DNA of 64,000 nt from the NCBI RefSeq assembly GCF_004135405.1, contig NZ_CP035491.1, forward strand, positions 806,001 through 870,000, read 5' to 3'. Position numbers and translations under genes: made by a program. The notes beneath the pieces are model-generated. The model was not told where the DNA came from and searched no databases. It saw only the letters and a program-made list of their open reading frames with translations. Positions within the stretch are counted from its first letter, which is position 1; each line of letters starts with the position of its first letter. Below, piece after piece: positions 8,354 through 17,520 of this stretch. This DNA comes from Agromyces protaetiae. Lineage in GTDB: Bacteria > Actinomycetota > Actinomycetes > Actinomycetales > Microbacteriaceae.

Positions 8354-9772
8354 GCAGTGCTCGAGACTCGGGATCCCGAGGCCGCGAGCCGACGACAAGC
8401 GCGGATGCGGAAGCTCTCTGATGCGCTGCTGGACGCTACATTCAAGATGATGCCGTCGCGCGCGCAAGAGAGCTTCCTCGGCAACCTCGCGCTGGACGCA
8501 ACGTACTATCCGGTTCCGGGGGCTGACGGCAACAGCAACAGGGACCCGGAGCGGCGACGACGCACCGCAACGCCGGACGCGGGTGGTGCAAGCGCGATGG
8601 AGACCACGGGGCAGACGACTTCACGTCGAAGCGCTGCTGGGGACTCGAGGCCGAAGTCGTCACCATGGTCGTCAACCGACCCGGTGAGCCTGCGCCGTTT
8701 CCGCTCCTGATTCTTCGAACGCTCACCCACAAGCCCGGCATGATCAAGGGCGCGGGGAGGAAACTGCTCGAAAGCTACCTGAACGCCCGCTACCCTGCGT
8801 GGCATCTGATGGCCGACCTCGCGTACCTGCCGAACTCGGACCCGATGGACCTCCAGATCTGGCTGCATGAAGCCGACTTCACTCCCGTGTTCGACTACAA
8901 GGTCACCCAGCACGGCGTGCAAGCGACCATCCCCGAGGCTCAGGCGATCCTCGTCGACGGCTCGCTCTACCCTTACTACCTCCCGGAAGAGCTTCGAGAC
9001 CTCGAGAAGAACTGCAAGGCGGAGGAACGGCGAGAGCGCAAGGAGCTCAACGCGCTCAAGAAGACACTGACGTCGAACGAAGCCAAAGCCGCCGCCGAGC
9101 AGCGATGCGACGAAGCCATCCGTGCGATCGAGGCGCGCTACGAGCACCTCCGCGAGGCCCGCAGAGTATGGCGCATGCTGCCCAAGGGGGCAGGCGACCG
9201 AATGGCAGCTACCAGTTCATGTACCCCGACCCGAAGCTCACCAAGGCGATCGACCCGAAGACCGGGCGACCGATCAAACCGATCACGAAGAAGACCGTCG
9301 TCGTCCACCCCACCCCGGAGATGTACAAGTACATGCAGAAGTACGAGTTCGGGGGTCCGAGCACACGAAGTGGTACGGACACAGAAACTCCGTCGAGAGC
9401 CAGAACGATTCCATCAAGCGGGCAGCGAAGTTCAACTTGGCCGAAGCCGGCTTCCGCCTCAGCCGAGGTGCCACGTTCGCAACGATCGCGTCGATCCTCG
9501 CGATGGTCGCGTCGAACCTGGACAAGATCATCAGCTTCATCCATCGGCTCGCCGCGCGAGTCACGCTCACCCCGAAGAACGCTCACCTTGCGCGGTCGTA
9601 CTGGCCCGAACCGACCGAGGAGGGCGCGGAGGAACAAACCCTCGAAAGTCCGCCTCCACCGGAACCCCAACCCGCTGATCGACAACAGCGCAACGAACTG
9701 AACAACCGCGGGCCCGCCCGCACCGAATACCCCGGATCAACCCCCGGGGTATTCGTCGTGCCCGGATTCTGA
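8354..9772 (+). pseudogene. DDE transposase-like gene, 5' end removed by the IS, three single-base frame breaks
   Basis: Three open frames follow one another as if from a single protein. Frame 1 carries RRQARMRKLSDALLDATFK and LGNLALDATYYPVPG. A break near 8575 leads to DDFTSKRCWGLEAEVVTMVV and ARYPAWHLMADLAYLPNSD. A break near 9200 leads to SYQFMYPDPKLTKAIDPKTG. A break near 9355 leads to HTKWYGHRNSVESQNDSI. LALDATY, LMADLAY and RNSVESQ look like the D, D and E positions of a DDE transposase; this is inference from motif order. Each break is repaired by adding one base, so part of the damage may be sequencing error, but the 5' end is certainly missing because the IS abuts it. The tail is proline-rich and ends with a hairpin. 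Confidence 0.6.
9725..9754. terminator. Hairpin at the end of the transposase-like gene
   Basis: Perfect 11-bp arms GAATACCCCGG and CCGGGGTATTC with an 8-nt loop, inside the last codons of the damaged transposase. There is no T run, so terminator function is only possible. Confidence 0.4.
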
Positions 9773-9866
9773 CATCCGAAGGCTCGCGAAGCTCCCGACC
9801 ACGCCAAGCATCGACCGCATGGTCTAACTGCCGCCGCGACACCGAGCGGGAACTGCCCAGAAACGA

Positions 9867-9892
9867 GAAAAGGCCCCCACCGGGGCCTTTTC
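9867..9892 (-). terminator. Terminator after tRNA-Leu
   Basis: 11-bp arms GAAAAGGCCCC and GGGGCCTTTTC around a 4-nt loop. On the minus strand it follows the tRNA-Leu gene by about 35 bp and ends in TTTTC, which fits a rho-independent terminator for the tRNA transcript. Confidence 0.65.
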
Positions 9893-9927
9893 CTGAATTC
9901 GGAGCGTCCTTTTCCTGAACCGCCCTC

Positions 9928-10012
9928 TGGTGCGCAAGGGGGGAGTTGAACCCCCACACCCGAAGGTACACGGACCTGAACCGTGCGCGTCTGCCTATTC
10001 CGCCACTTGCGC
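9928..10012 (-). tRNA. tRNA-Leu (anticodon CAG), CCA encoded
   Basis: Read leftward: acceptor GCGCAAG pairs with CTTGCGC, discriminator A, then an encoded CCA. The anticodon loop TTCAGGT gives CAG, and a variable arm is present, as expected for a class II tRNA. The T arm GGGGGTTCAACTCCCCC is intact. The 3' end faces the defence island on the left, the usual arrangement when an element integrates at a tRNA gene; no integrase gene is visible in the window. Confidence 0.95.
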
Positions 10013-10200
10013 ATGCCTTCTGCGCACAGGTGCGCGTCAGCCAACCGAGACTAACATTTCACGAGAGCAATAGCCATTCGAGCGGGGTTCACCCGCGAGC
10101 CTCAAGGCATTCCCGAAGACTCCTCGCATCCGACGAGTCATCCGCTCTACCATCGATTCCAGGGGTATCGGCGCCCTCACGCGACGAGAGGACCACCTCT

Positions 10201-11010
10201 GTGAACCAGTCCCCCACCGGCCCGGCAGACCTCGACCTCTCGGGTATCCGCGGTTGGCTGTTCGACCTCGACGGCGTGCTGACGCCGACGGCGCTCGTGC
10301 ACATGCACGCGTGGTCGCGCCTGTTCACCCCGATCCTCGCGGAGCACAAGAAGGCGCCGTACACCGACGCCGACTACTTCGCCTACATCGACGGCAAGCC
10401 CCGCTACGACGGCGTTCGTTCCCTGCTCGAGAGCCGCGACATCCATCTGCCCGAGGGGGACGTCAGCGACGGCCCCGACGAGGACACCGTCCACGGACTC
10501 GGCAACCGCAAGAACGAGGCCTTCAACGCGACCCTCGCAGAAGAAGGGGTGGCCGCGTATCCGGCGTCCATCGCGTTCCTCGACGCGGTGCAGGCGGCCG
10601 GATGTCTCGTGGCCGTCGTGTCGAGCTCGAAGAACGCGCCCGGGGTGCTCGAAGCCGCGGGCATCGCCGATCGGTTCACGGTCGTGGTCGACGGGGTGGT
10701 CGCGGCGCGCGAGGGCATTCCGGGCAAGCCGGCGCCCGACACGTACGAGCGCGGAGCCGCGCTCCTCGGTCTGCCGACGACGGCGTGCGCGGTCGTCGAA
10801 GACGCCGAGTCGGGCGTGCAGGCGGGGGCCGCGGGCGACTTCGGACTCGTGGTCGGCGTCGACCGCGGAGTCGGACGCGACGCTCTCCTGAAGCACGGCG
10901 CCGACGTCGTGGTCGACGAGCTCGACGAGTTGATCCCCGCCGTGAGACGCGCCGCTGAGACATCCCGCGCATTAGAGACATCCGCCGAAACACCGAAGGA
11001 AACCGCATGA
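10201..11010 (+). CDS. pgmB: Beta-phosphoglucomutase-like HAD hydrolase
   Basis: A HAD-superfamily enzyme of 269 residues. Motif I WLFDLDGVLTPTA holds the two catalytic aspartates, a threonine/serine region follows (VAVVSSSKN, motif II), then the lysine (PGKPAPDTY, motif III) and the acidic motif IV (CAVVEDAESGVQAG). The start is GTG 10201 after AGAGGA. The last codons overlap the next gene (ATGA at 11007). With the GH65 phosphorylase downstream the likely reaction is beta-glucose-1-phosphate to glucose-6-phosphate, which feeds phosphorolysis products into glycolysis. The region 10013-10200 upstream holds its promoter zone and no other gene that I can see. Confidence 0.88.
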   Translation: MNQSPTGPADLDLSGIRGWLFDLDGVLTPTALVHMHAWSRLFTPILAEHKKAPYTDADYFAYIDGKPRYDGVRSLLESRDIHLPEGDVSDGPDEDTVHGLGNRKNEAFNATLAEEGVAAYPASIAFLDAVQAAGCLVAVVSSSKNAPGVLEAAGIADRFTVVVDGVVAAREGIPGKPAPDTYERGAALLGLPTTACAVVEDAESGVQAGAAGDFGLVVGVDRGVGRDALLKHGADVVVDELDELIPAVRRAAETSRALETSAETPKETA

Positions 11011-13520
11011 GGTTCGCCGACACCGACCCCCTGAACCGCACCCGGTTCCCGCTCGACGAGTGGTCGCTCATCGAGACCGAGTTCGGCGAGGCCGACCAGG
11101 GCCGCACCGAGACGCTCTTCGCGGTCGGCAACGGTTACCTGGGCCTCCGCGGCAACGTCGAGGAGGGTCGCGACGGCTTCGCGCACGGCACGTTCGTCAA
11201 CGGGTTCCACGAGACGTGGCCGATCCGCCACGCGGAAGAGGCGTTCGGGTTCGCGCGCGTGGGGCAGACGATCGTGAACGCGCCCGACGCGAAGATCATC
11301 CGCCTGTACGTCGACGACGAGCCGCTCGTCGTCACGGAGGCCGAGATCCTGAACTACGAGCGGCGCCTCGACTTCCGCCAGGGCACGCTCAGCCGCTCGC
11401 TCGAGTGGCGCACGCCGTCGGGCAAGCGCGTGCTCATCACGAGCCGCCGCATGACGAGCTTCACCGACCGCCACCTCGCACTGCTCGACTACGAGGTCGA
11501 GCTGCTCGACGCGGACGCCGCGATCACGATCTCCAGCCAGATCCTCAACCGTCAAGACGGGCGCGACGAGTACCGCTCGGGCGTGACCGAAGAGCTACCC
11601 GCGTCGTTCGACCCGCGCAAGGCCGAGGCGTTCACCGATCGCGTGCTGCAGCCGCGCGTGAAGCGGCACGAAGACGGCCGCTACGTCCTCGGCTACCAGA
11701 CGACGAACTCGGGCATGACGATCGCGGTCGGTGTGCAGCACACGATCGACACGAAGAGCGAATGGTCGGAATCGGGCACGATCGGCGACGACCTCGCGAA
11801 GCACATCTATAAGGTGCGCGGCCGCAAGGGCGAGCCGATCCGCATCACGAAGGCGGTCAGCTACCACACGGCCCGCAAGGTGCCGGCGCGCGAACTCGTC
11901 GACCGCTGCGACCGCAGCCTCGACCGGGCGGCCGAGGTCGGCGTGCCCGAGATCTTCGCCCAGCAGCGCGCGTGGCTCGACGACTTCTGGGAGCGCTCCG
12001 ACGTCGAGATCGCCGGCCAGCCGGTCATGCAGCAGGCGGTGCGGTGGAACCTGTTCCAGCTCGCGCAGGCGAGTGCGCGCACCGACGGCGGCGGCGTCGC
12101 CGCGAAGGGCGTGTCGGGTTCGGGGTACGGCGGTCACTACTTCTGGGACTCCGAGGTCTACGTGATGCCGTTCCTGAGCTACACGTCGCCGCTCGCGGCC
12201 CGCAATCTCCTGCGATTCAGGCAGCGGATGCTTCCCGCCGCCCGTGCTCGTGCGACCGAGTTGAACCAGCTCGGCGCCCTGTTCCCCTGGCGGACGATCA
12301 ACGGGCTCGAGACATCCGCCTATTACGCCGCGGGCACCGCGCAGTACCACATCGACGCCGACATCTCGTATGCGCTCGTCCAGTACGTCGCGGCGACGGG
12401 CGACCGCGACTTCCTCGCGCGCGGCGCGATCGACATCCTCGTCGAGACCGCGCGCCTGTGGGAAGACCTCGGCTTCTGGCGCACGAACGCCGACGACGTG
12501 TTCCACATCCACGGCGTGACGGGCCCCGACGAGTACACGACCGTCGTGAACGACAACCTGTACACGAACATCATGGCGAGGGCGAACCTCGAGCAGGCGG
12601 CGTTCGCCGTCGATCGGCTGCAGGTCGACGACCCGGTCGAGTACCGCAAGCTCGTCGAGCGGCTGGGCGTGACGCCCGCCGAGGTCGCGAGCTGGCGGCG
12701 CGCGGCGGCGTACATGTACATCCCGTACGACGCGAAGCTCGGCGTGCACCCGCAGGACTCGGCGTTCCTCGAGAAGGAGCTCTGGGACCTCGAGCACACG
12801 CCCGACAACCGGCGCCCGCTCCTGCTTCACTACCACCCGCTCGTCATCTACCGCTTCCAGGTGCTCAAGCAGGCCGATGTCGTGCTCGCCCTGTTCCTCC
12901 AGGGCGACCGCTTCTCGATGGAGCAGAAGCTCGCCGACTTCGAGTACTACGACCCGCTGACGACGGGCGACTCGACGCTGTCGGCGGTCGTGCAGTCGAT
13001 CATCGCCGCCGAGGTCGGGTACCACGAGCTCGCGCTGCGGTACTTCCGCTCGGCGCTGTTCGTCGACCTCGCCGATCTGCACCACAACGCGTCCGACGGC
13101 GTGCACGTCGCGTCGACGGGCGGGGTGTGGGAGACGCTCGCGTTCGGGTTCGGCGGGTTCCGCGACCACGGCGGGCGCTTCACCTTCGACCCGCGCCTGC
13201 CCGACGGCTGGGACTCCCTGACGTTCCGGCTGACGCTCCGCGGCACGCGCGTCCGCGTCACGGTCGAGCACGGCTCGATGACGTTCACGGTCGAGGCGGG
13301 CGATTCGGCGAAGGTCTGGGTGCGGGGCGTCGAAGTGACGGTTTCGGCGGATGCCCCGGTGCAGGTGCCGCTCGACGGCCAGGGGCCGCGCATCGTGGGT
13401 GCGCCGACGATGCGGGATGTCACGGGCACGCGCCGCGCCGACGGAACCCTCTTGACGGCGTCGATCCCGAACCTGTCGCTCGACATCGATGAAGAAGATT
13501 CATCCATGCCGATCGATTGA
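11007..13520 (+). CDS. Glycoside hydrolase family 65 disaccharide phosphorylase
   Basis: An inverting phosphorylase of 837 residues. The N-terminal beta-sandwich opens with WSLIETEFGEADQGRTETLF and AVGNGYLGLRGN. The (alpha/alpha)6 catalytic domain has the phosphate/substrate region GHYFWDSEVYVMPF and the general-acid glutamate in TGPDEYTTVVNDN (about residue 509). A short C-terminal beta domain follows. The family covers maltose, trehalose, kojibiose and nigerose phosphorylases, and which one this is cannot be told by eye. Release of beta-glucose-1-phosphate agrees with the overlapping pgmB. The enzyme should be cytoplasmic because no signal peptide is present. No transporter or regulator gene is adjacent. 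Confidence 0.9.
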   Translation: MRFADTDPLNRTRFPLDEWSLIETEFGEADQGRTETLFAVGNGYLGLRGNVEEGRDGFAHGTFVNGFHETWPIRHAEEAFGFARVGQTIVNAPDAKIIRLYVDDEPLVVTEAEILNYERRLDFRQGTLSRSLEWRTPSGKRVLITSRRMTSFTDRHLALLDYEVELLDADAAITISSQILNRQDGRDEYRSGVTEELPASFDPRKAEAFTDRVLQPRVKRHEDGRYVLGYQTTNSGMTIAVGVQHTIDTKSEWSESGTIGDDLAKHIYKVRGRKGEPIRITKAVSYHTARKVPARELVDRCDRSLDRAAEVGVPEIFAQQRAWLDDFWERSDVEIAGQPVMQQAVRWNLFQLAQASARTDGGGVAAKGVSGSGYGGHYFWDSEVYVMPFLSYTSPLAARNLLRFRQRMLPAARARATELNQLGALFPWRTINGLETSAYYAAGTAQYHIDADISYALVQYVAATGDRDFLARGAIDILVETARLWEDLGFWRTNADDVFHIHGVTGPDEYTTVVNDNLYTNIMARANLEQAAFAVDRLQVDDPVEYRKLVERLGVTPAEVASWRRAAAYMYIPYDAKLGVHPQDSAFLEKELWDLEHTPDNRRPLLLHYHPLVIYRFQVLKQADVVLALFLQGDRFSMEQKLADFEYYDPLTTGDSTLSAVVQSIIAAEVGYHELALRYFRSALFVDLADLHHNASDGVHVASTGGVWETLAFGFGGFRDHGGRFTFDPRLPDGWDSLTFRLTLRGTRVRVTVEHGSMTFTVEAGDSAKVWVRGVEVTVSADAPVQVPLDGQGPRIVGAPTMRDVTGTRRADGTLLTASIPNLSLDIDEEDSSMPID

Positions 13521-13585
13521 GCGGTTCCGTTCACAGTCCTGCACGCTATTCTGTCGCGAAGTCAGCGATAGCGATCGGGAGACCT

Positions 13586-14313
13586 GTGGGCCTACTGGAC
13601 AACTTCGAGAAAGGTCTCGAACGTGCCGTCAACGGCGCGTTCGCGAAGACCTTCCGCTCGGGCTGCAGCCGGTCGAGATCACCGCGGCCTTGAAGCGAGA
13701 GATCGACACGAAGGCTGCGGTCGTCTCGCGCGACCGCGTGCTCGTGCCCAATCGCTTCGTCGTGCGGATGTCTCCCGAAGACCATGAGCGGATGGTGCGC
13801 CTCGGCCCCGCCCTCACCGACGAGCTCATCGACCTCGTGCAGAAGCACGCGGCCGGTCAGCGCTTCCAGTTCGCGGGGGGCGTCTCGCTGACGCTGCAGC
13901 CCGACGAGAGTCTCTCGGTCGGCATGGTGCAGGTCGACTCGTCGAACGTGAAGGGCGCGGTCGCGTGGACGCCCGTGCTCGACGTCGACGGAAAGCGCTA
14001 CCCGATCATCAAGGGCCGCACGGTGCTCGGCCGCGGCAGCGAGGCCGACGTGACGCTCGACGACACCGGCACTTCGCGCCGCCACGCCGAAGTGCAGTGG
14101 GACGGCTCGCGCGCCCGAGTCCGCGACCTCGGGTCGACGAACGGCACACAGGTGAACGGCCAGAAGGTCGGCGAGGCGATCCTCGAACCCGACTCGGTCA
14201 TCACGATCGGACACTCGCGCATCGTCTTCCGCGTGCTCGCGCAGGCGAAGGCGGAGACAGGCGCCGCGACCCGACGCAACGACCTCGGCGGGTTCTGGGG
14301 GCCGGCCTCGTGA
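13586..14313 (+). CDS. fhaA: FhaA-type protein (DUF3662 + FHA), frame broken near codon 26
   Basis: The natural start is GTG 13586 (GGGAG upstream), giving VGLLDNFEKGLERAVNGAFA and then KTFRSG. At 13658-13664 the frame breaks; the protein continues in another frame as LQPVEITAALKREID up to GGFWGPAS. One extra base in the GGGC stretch restores a single frame of ~242 residues. The N-terminal half is the DUF3662 domain of actinobacterial FhaA. The C-terminal FHA domain has GRGSEADVTLDD, SRRHAEVQW and DLGSTNGTQVNG, which bind phosphothreonine, probably PknA/PknB-phosphorylated partners such as MurJ-type flippases. It is the first gene of the kinase/cell-wall operon and overlaps fhaB (GTGA). Confidence 0.85.
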
Positions 14314-14882
14314 GCGAACTGACCCTCCTCGTCCTGCAGCTCGGCTTCCTCCTCCTCCTCTGGCTCTTCGTCTTCGCAATCGTGTACGCCCTCCGCAGCG
14401 ACCTCTTCGGTCAGCGCGTGCGCAAGCTCCCCGACACGGCGTCGGCGTCCGCCTCCTCGGCGCCCGCGCCCGTGGCATCCGCCTTCCCCTCCTCGCCGGT
14501 CTCGTCCTCGCCGACCGCGCCGGTCTCCGCACCCGCCGGCTCCGCCGGGTTGGGCGGCCCCGTCGGACGCGCCGACGACGCGTCGACCGAGAACGCGACG
14601 AAGCTCGTCATCACGTCGGGCGGCAAGTCGGGCGCCGAGTTCCCGCTCGGCCGCGACGAGATCACGATCGGCCGTTCGAGCGACTCGGCGATCATCATCC
14701 GCGACGACTACACGTCCACCCACCACGCGCGCCTCATGCTGTGGAACGGACGTTGGATGATCCAAGACCTCGACTCCACGAACGGCACCTACCTCGACGG
14801 CGCCCGCGTGACGGTGCCGACGCCGATCCCGCTCGGCGCGACGGTGAAGGTCGGGGCGACGACGTTCGAGCTGCGGCGGTAG
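14310..14882 (+). CDS. fhaB: FhaB/FipA-type membrane-anchored FHA protein
   Basis: A protein of 190 residues starting at GTG 14310. An N-terminal membrane helix (LTLLVLQLGFLLLLWLFVF) is followed by an Ala/Ser/Pro-rich linker. The C-terminal FHA domain (residues ~100-190) shows LGRDEITIGRSSDSAIII, STHHARLM and DLDSTNGTYLDG. FHA domains dock phosphothreonines made by the operon's kinases; in mycobacteria the orthologue bridges FtsZ/FtsQ at division. It overlaps fhaA by 4 bp and pstP follows after 3 bp, so co-translation is likely. Confidence 0.9.
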   Translation: MSELTLLVLQLGFLLLLWLFVFAIVYALRSDLFGQRVRKLPDTASASASSAPAPVASAFPSSPVSSSPTAPVSAPAGSAGLGGPVGRADDASTENATKLVITSGGKSGAEFPLGRDEITIGRSSDSAIIIRDDYTSTHHARLMLWNGRWMIQDLDSTNGTYLDGARVTVPTPIPLGATVKVGATTFELRR

Positions 14883-14885
14883 CCG

Positions 14886-16115
14886 ATGGCGTCGGTCAAA
14901 GCGAGCGCGGCGGTCTCGCACGTCGGTCGGATCCGCGCGAACAACCAAGACAGCGGGTATGCGGGCCGGCAGCTCTTCTTCGTCGCCGACGGCATGGGCG
15001 GCCACGCGGGCGGCGACGTCGCGAGCGCGATCGCCACGCACCGGATCGCCGAGGCCGACGGCGACTACGCATCCCCGCCCGTCGCCGCGGCAGAGCTCGA
15101 GCAGACCCTCCTCTCGGCGAACCGCCGCATCACCGAGACCGTCGCCGAGCATTCCGAGCTCACGGGCATGGGCACGACCGTCAGCGCGCTCCTCCTCGAA
15201 GGCGAGCGGGTCGTCATCGCCCACATCGGCGACTCGCGCATCTACCTGCTGCGCTCGGGCGAACTGAGTCAGATCTCGACCGACCACACGTTCGTTCAGC
15301 GCCTCGTCGATGCCGGACGCATCACGGCGGAAGAGGCGATGGTGCACCCCCGGCGTTCGGTGCTCATGCGCGTGCTCGGCGATGTCGAGTCCTCTCCCGA
15401 GATCGACACGATGGTGCTCGACACCCACGAGGGCGACCGTTGGCTGCTGTGCTCCGACGGACTCTCGGGCGTCGTGCCGTTCGACGAGATCCACGAGATC
15501 CTCTCCTCCGACGCCGGGGCGAAGCAGGTCGCCGACCGTCTCGTGAAGGCGTCGCTCGACGGCGGCGCGCCCGACAACGTCACGGTCGTCGTCGTCGACA
15601 TCGGCGAGCCCGCGGCACCCGACACGCCGCCGCTCATCGTGGGATCCGCTGCGGCTCCGCTCGCGTTCGGCACTCCCGAGCCCGCCCGCTCGCGCGGCAT
15701 CTTCCTCACGCCGTTCCGTCCGCACCCGGTTCAAGAGACGCACTTCGAGCCCGACTCGGCCGAGTACTTCGACGAGATCATCGAAGAAGACATCCGTCGT
15801 CGGCGCCGGCGCCGGTTCGTGTGGGGGTTCTGGGTGGTGGCGCTCGTCGCCGCGATCGTGGCGGCGTTCGTCCTCGGCTACCAGTGGACCCAGACGCGCT
15901 TCTACGTCGGAGAGTCGAACGGCCGGGTCGCGATCTTCCAGGGGATCCAGCAAGACCTCGGCCCGATCTCGCTGAGCGAGCTGCACACCGAGACGCAGAT
16001 CGACGTCGCCGACCTCCGCACCTACGACCAGCAGCGCGTCGAACAGACCATCACGGTAGGGTCCCTCTCCGAGGCGCACCGCATCGTCCAGCGGCTGGAG
16101 GCGTCCCTTGAGTGA
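14886..16115 (+). CDS. pstP: PP2C-family Ser/Thr protein phosphatase
   Basis: A phosphatase of 409 residues. The cytoplasmic PP2C domain (1-240) has the metal-binding motifs RANNQDSGY, FFVADGMGGHAGGD, HIGDSRIYLLRSG, LCSDGLSG and GAPDNVTVVVVDI. A basic cluster RRRRRRFVWGFW precedes a membrane helix (~320-340), followed by an extracellular domain of about 75 residues. It should dephosphorylate PknA, PknB and their targets. It lies in the standard actinobacterial order fhaA-fhaB-pstP-rodA-pbpA-pknA-pknB and overlaps the next gene by 8 bp. Confidence 0.94.
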   Translation: MASVKASAAVSHVGRIRANNQDSGYAGRQLFFVADGMGGHAGGDVASAIATHRIAEADGDYASPPVAAAELEQTLLSANRRITETVAEHSELTGMGTTVSALLLEGERVVIAHIGDSRIYLLRSGELSQISTDHTFVQRLVDAGRITAEEAMVHPRRSVLMRVLGDVESSPEIDTMVLDTHEGDRWLLCSDGLSGVVPFDEIHEILSSDAGAKQVADRLVKASLDGGAPDNVTVVVVDIGEPAAPDTPPLIVGSAAAPLAFGTPEPARSRGIFLTPFRPHPVQETHFEPDSAEYFDEIIEEDIRRRRRRRFVWGFWVVALVAAIVAAFVLGYQWTQTRFYVGESNGRVAIFQGIQQDLGPISLSELHTETQIDVADLRTYDQQRVEQTITVGSLSEAHRIVQRLEASLE

Positions 16116-17520
16116 CCGCCGAACCCAGACGCCGCCCGTCGGCACCCCGGTCTCCCCGCCCACGGGCGGTGTCCGGCGCATCCGGCTCCCGCAGAAGCTC
16201 CGCAATCTCGAACTGTGGCTGCTGATCTTCGCGTGCCTCATCAACGCGAGCGCGATCGTGCTCGTGCAGCTCGGCGCGCTCGGCACGATCGACACGCAGC
16301 TCGTGCTGCTCGGCGCGGGGCTGTCGCTCCTCGTCTTCGGGCTTCATGTCGCCATGCGGTTCGTCGCACGTGACGCCGACCCGTTCCTCCTGCCGATCGC
16401 GACCGTGCTCAACGGCCTCGGCATCGCCATGATCTACCGCATCGACATCGCCGAGGGCGACGCCGGGTGGGACAGCGCCGCGGTGCGGCAGATCGCGTGG
16501 AGCGCGATCGCGATCGTGTGCGCGATCGGCGCGATGCTTCTCATCCGCAACCACCGGGTGCTCTTCCGCTACACCTACGTCGCGGGCTTCTTCGCGATCG
16601 TGCTGCTGCTCCTTCCGCTCGTACCGGGCCTCGGCCGCGAGGTCGGCGGCGCCCGCGTGTGGATCGGGATCGGCGACTTCGCCTCCTTCCAGCCGGGCGA
16701 GATCGCGAAGATCGCGCTCGCGGTGTTCTTCGCGGGCTATCTCGTGCGCAACCGCGACTCGCTGTCCATGGTCGGCAAGTCCTTCCTCGGCATGCGCTTC
16801 CCGCGCGCCCGCGACCTCGGTCCGCTCATCGTGGTGTGGGCGCTGTCGATGGCGGTCATCGTGTTCCAGCACGATCTCGGCACCGCTCTGCTCTACTTCG
16901 GGCTCTTCCTCGTCATGCTCTACGTCGCGACGAGCCGCGTCTCGTGGGTCGTGCTCGGCCTCGTGCTCTTCGTGGGCGGCGCGCTCGTCGCGAGCCAGAC
17001 GCTCGACTACGTCGGCGCGCGCTTCGCCAACTGGCTCGACCCGTTCAGCCCCGAGCGATTCGATCAGGAGTTCGGCGGCAGTTATCAGCTCGTCCAGGGC
17101 TTGTTCGGGCTCGCGCACGGCGGGCTCATCGGAACCGGCCTGGGCGAAGGGCGCCCCGATCTCACTCCCGTGCCGCAGAGCGACTACATCATCGCGTCGC
17201 TCGGCGAGGAGCTCGGCCTCGCGGGCGTCTTCGCGATCCTCTCCCTCTACGTGCTGTTCGTCGCGCGCGGGTTCCGCATCGGCTTCGCCGGCCAGGACGA
17301 CTTCGGCAAACTCCTCGGCGTCGGGCTCGCGTTCACGCTCGCCCTGCAGGTGTTCATCGTCGTCGGAGGCGTCATGCGGGTCATCCCGCTCACCGGCCTC
17401 ACGACGCCCTTCCTCGCCGCCGGCGGGTCCTCGCTCGTCGCGAACTGGATCATCGTCGCGCTGCTCCTCAGGCTCTCGGACACCATCCGGAACCACCCGA
17501 GGCTGGTGGTCGACGCATGA
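16108..17520 (+). CDS. rodA: FtsW/RodA/SpoVE-family peptidoglycan polymerase
   Basis: A SEDS glycosyltransferase of 470 residues starting at TTG 16108 inside the pstP end. Around ten membrane helices are visible. The extracellular loop with WLDPFSPERFDQEFGGSYQL and the motif SDYIIASLGEELGLAG are diagnostic of the family. It polymerises lipid II glycan strands with a partner class B PBP, here the pbpA encoded immediately downstream (ATGA overlap at 17517). Position in this operon favours the RodA-like elongation enzyme over the FtsW of the division cluster, but the names are used interchangeably for it. Confidence 0.93.
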   Translation: MSDRRTQTPPVGTPVSPPTGGVRRIRLPQKLRNLELWLLIFACLINASAIVLVQLGALGTIDTQLVLLGAGLSLLVFGLHVAMRFVARDADPFLLPIATVLNGLGIAMIYRIDIAEGDAGWDSAAVRQIAWSAIAIVCAIGAMLLIRNHRVLFRYTYVAGFFAIVLLLLPLVPGLGREVGGARVWIGIGDFASFQPGEIAKIALAVFFAGYLVRNRDSLSMVGKSFLGMRFPRARDLGPLIVVWALSMAVIVFQHDLGTALLYFGLFLVMLYVATSRVSWVVLGLVLFVGGALVASQTLDYVGARFANWLDPFSPERFDQEFGGSYQLVQGLFGLAHGGLIGTGLGEGRPDLTPVPQSDYIIASLGEELGLAGVFAILSLYVLFVARGFRIGFAGQDDFGKLLGVGLAFTLALQVFIVVGGVMRVIPLTGLTTPFLAAGGSSLVANWIIVALLLRLSDTIRNHPRLVVDA

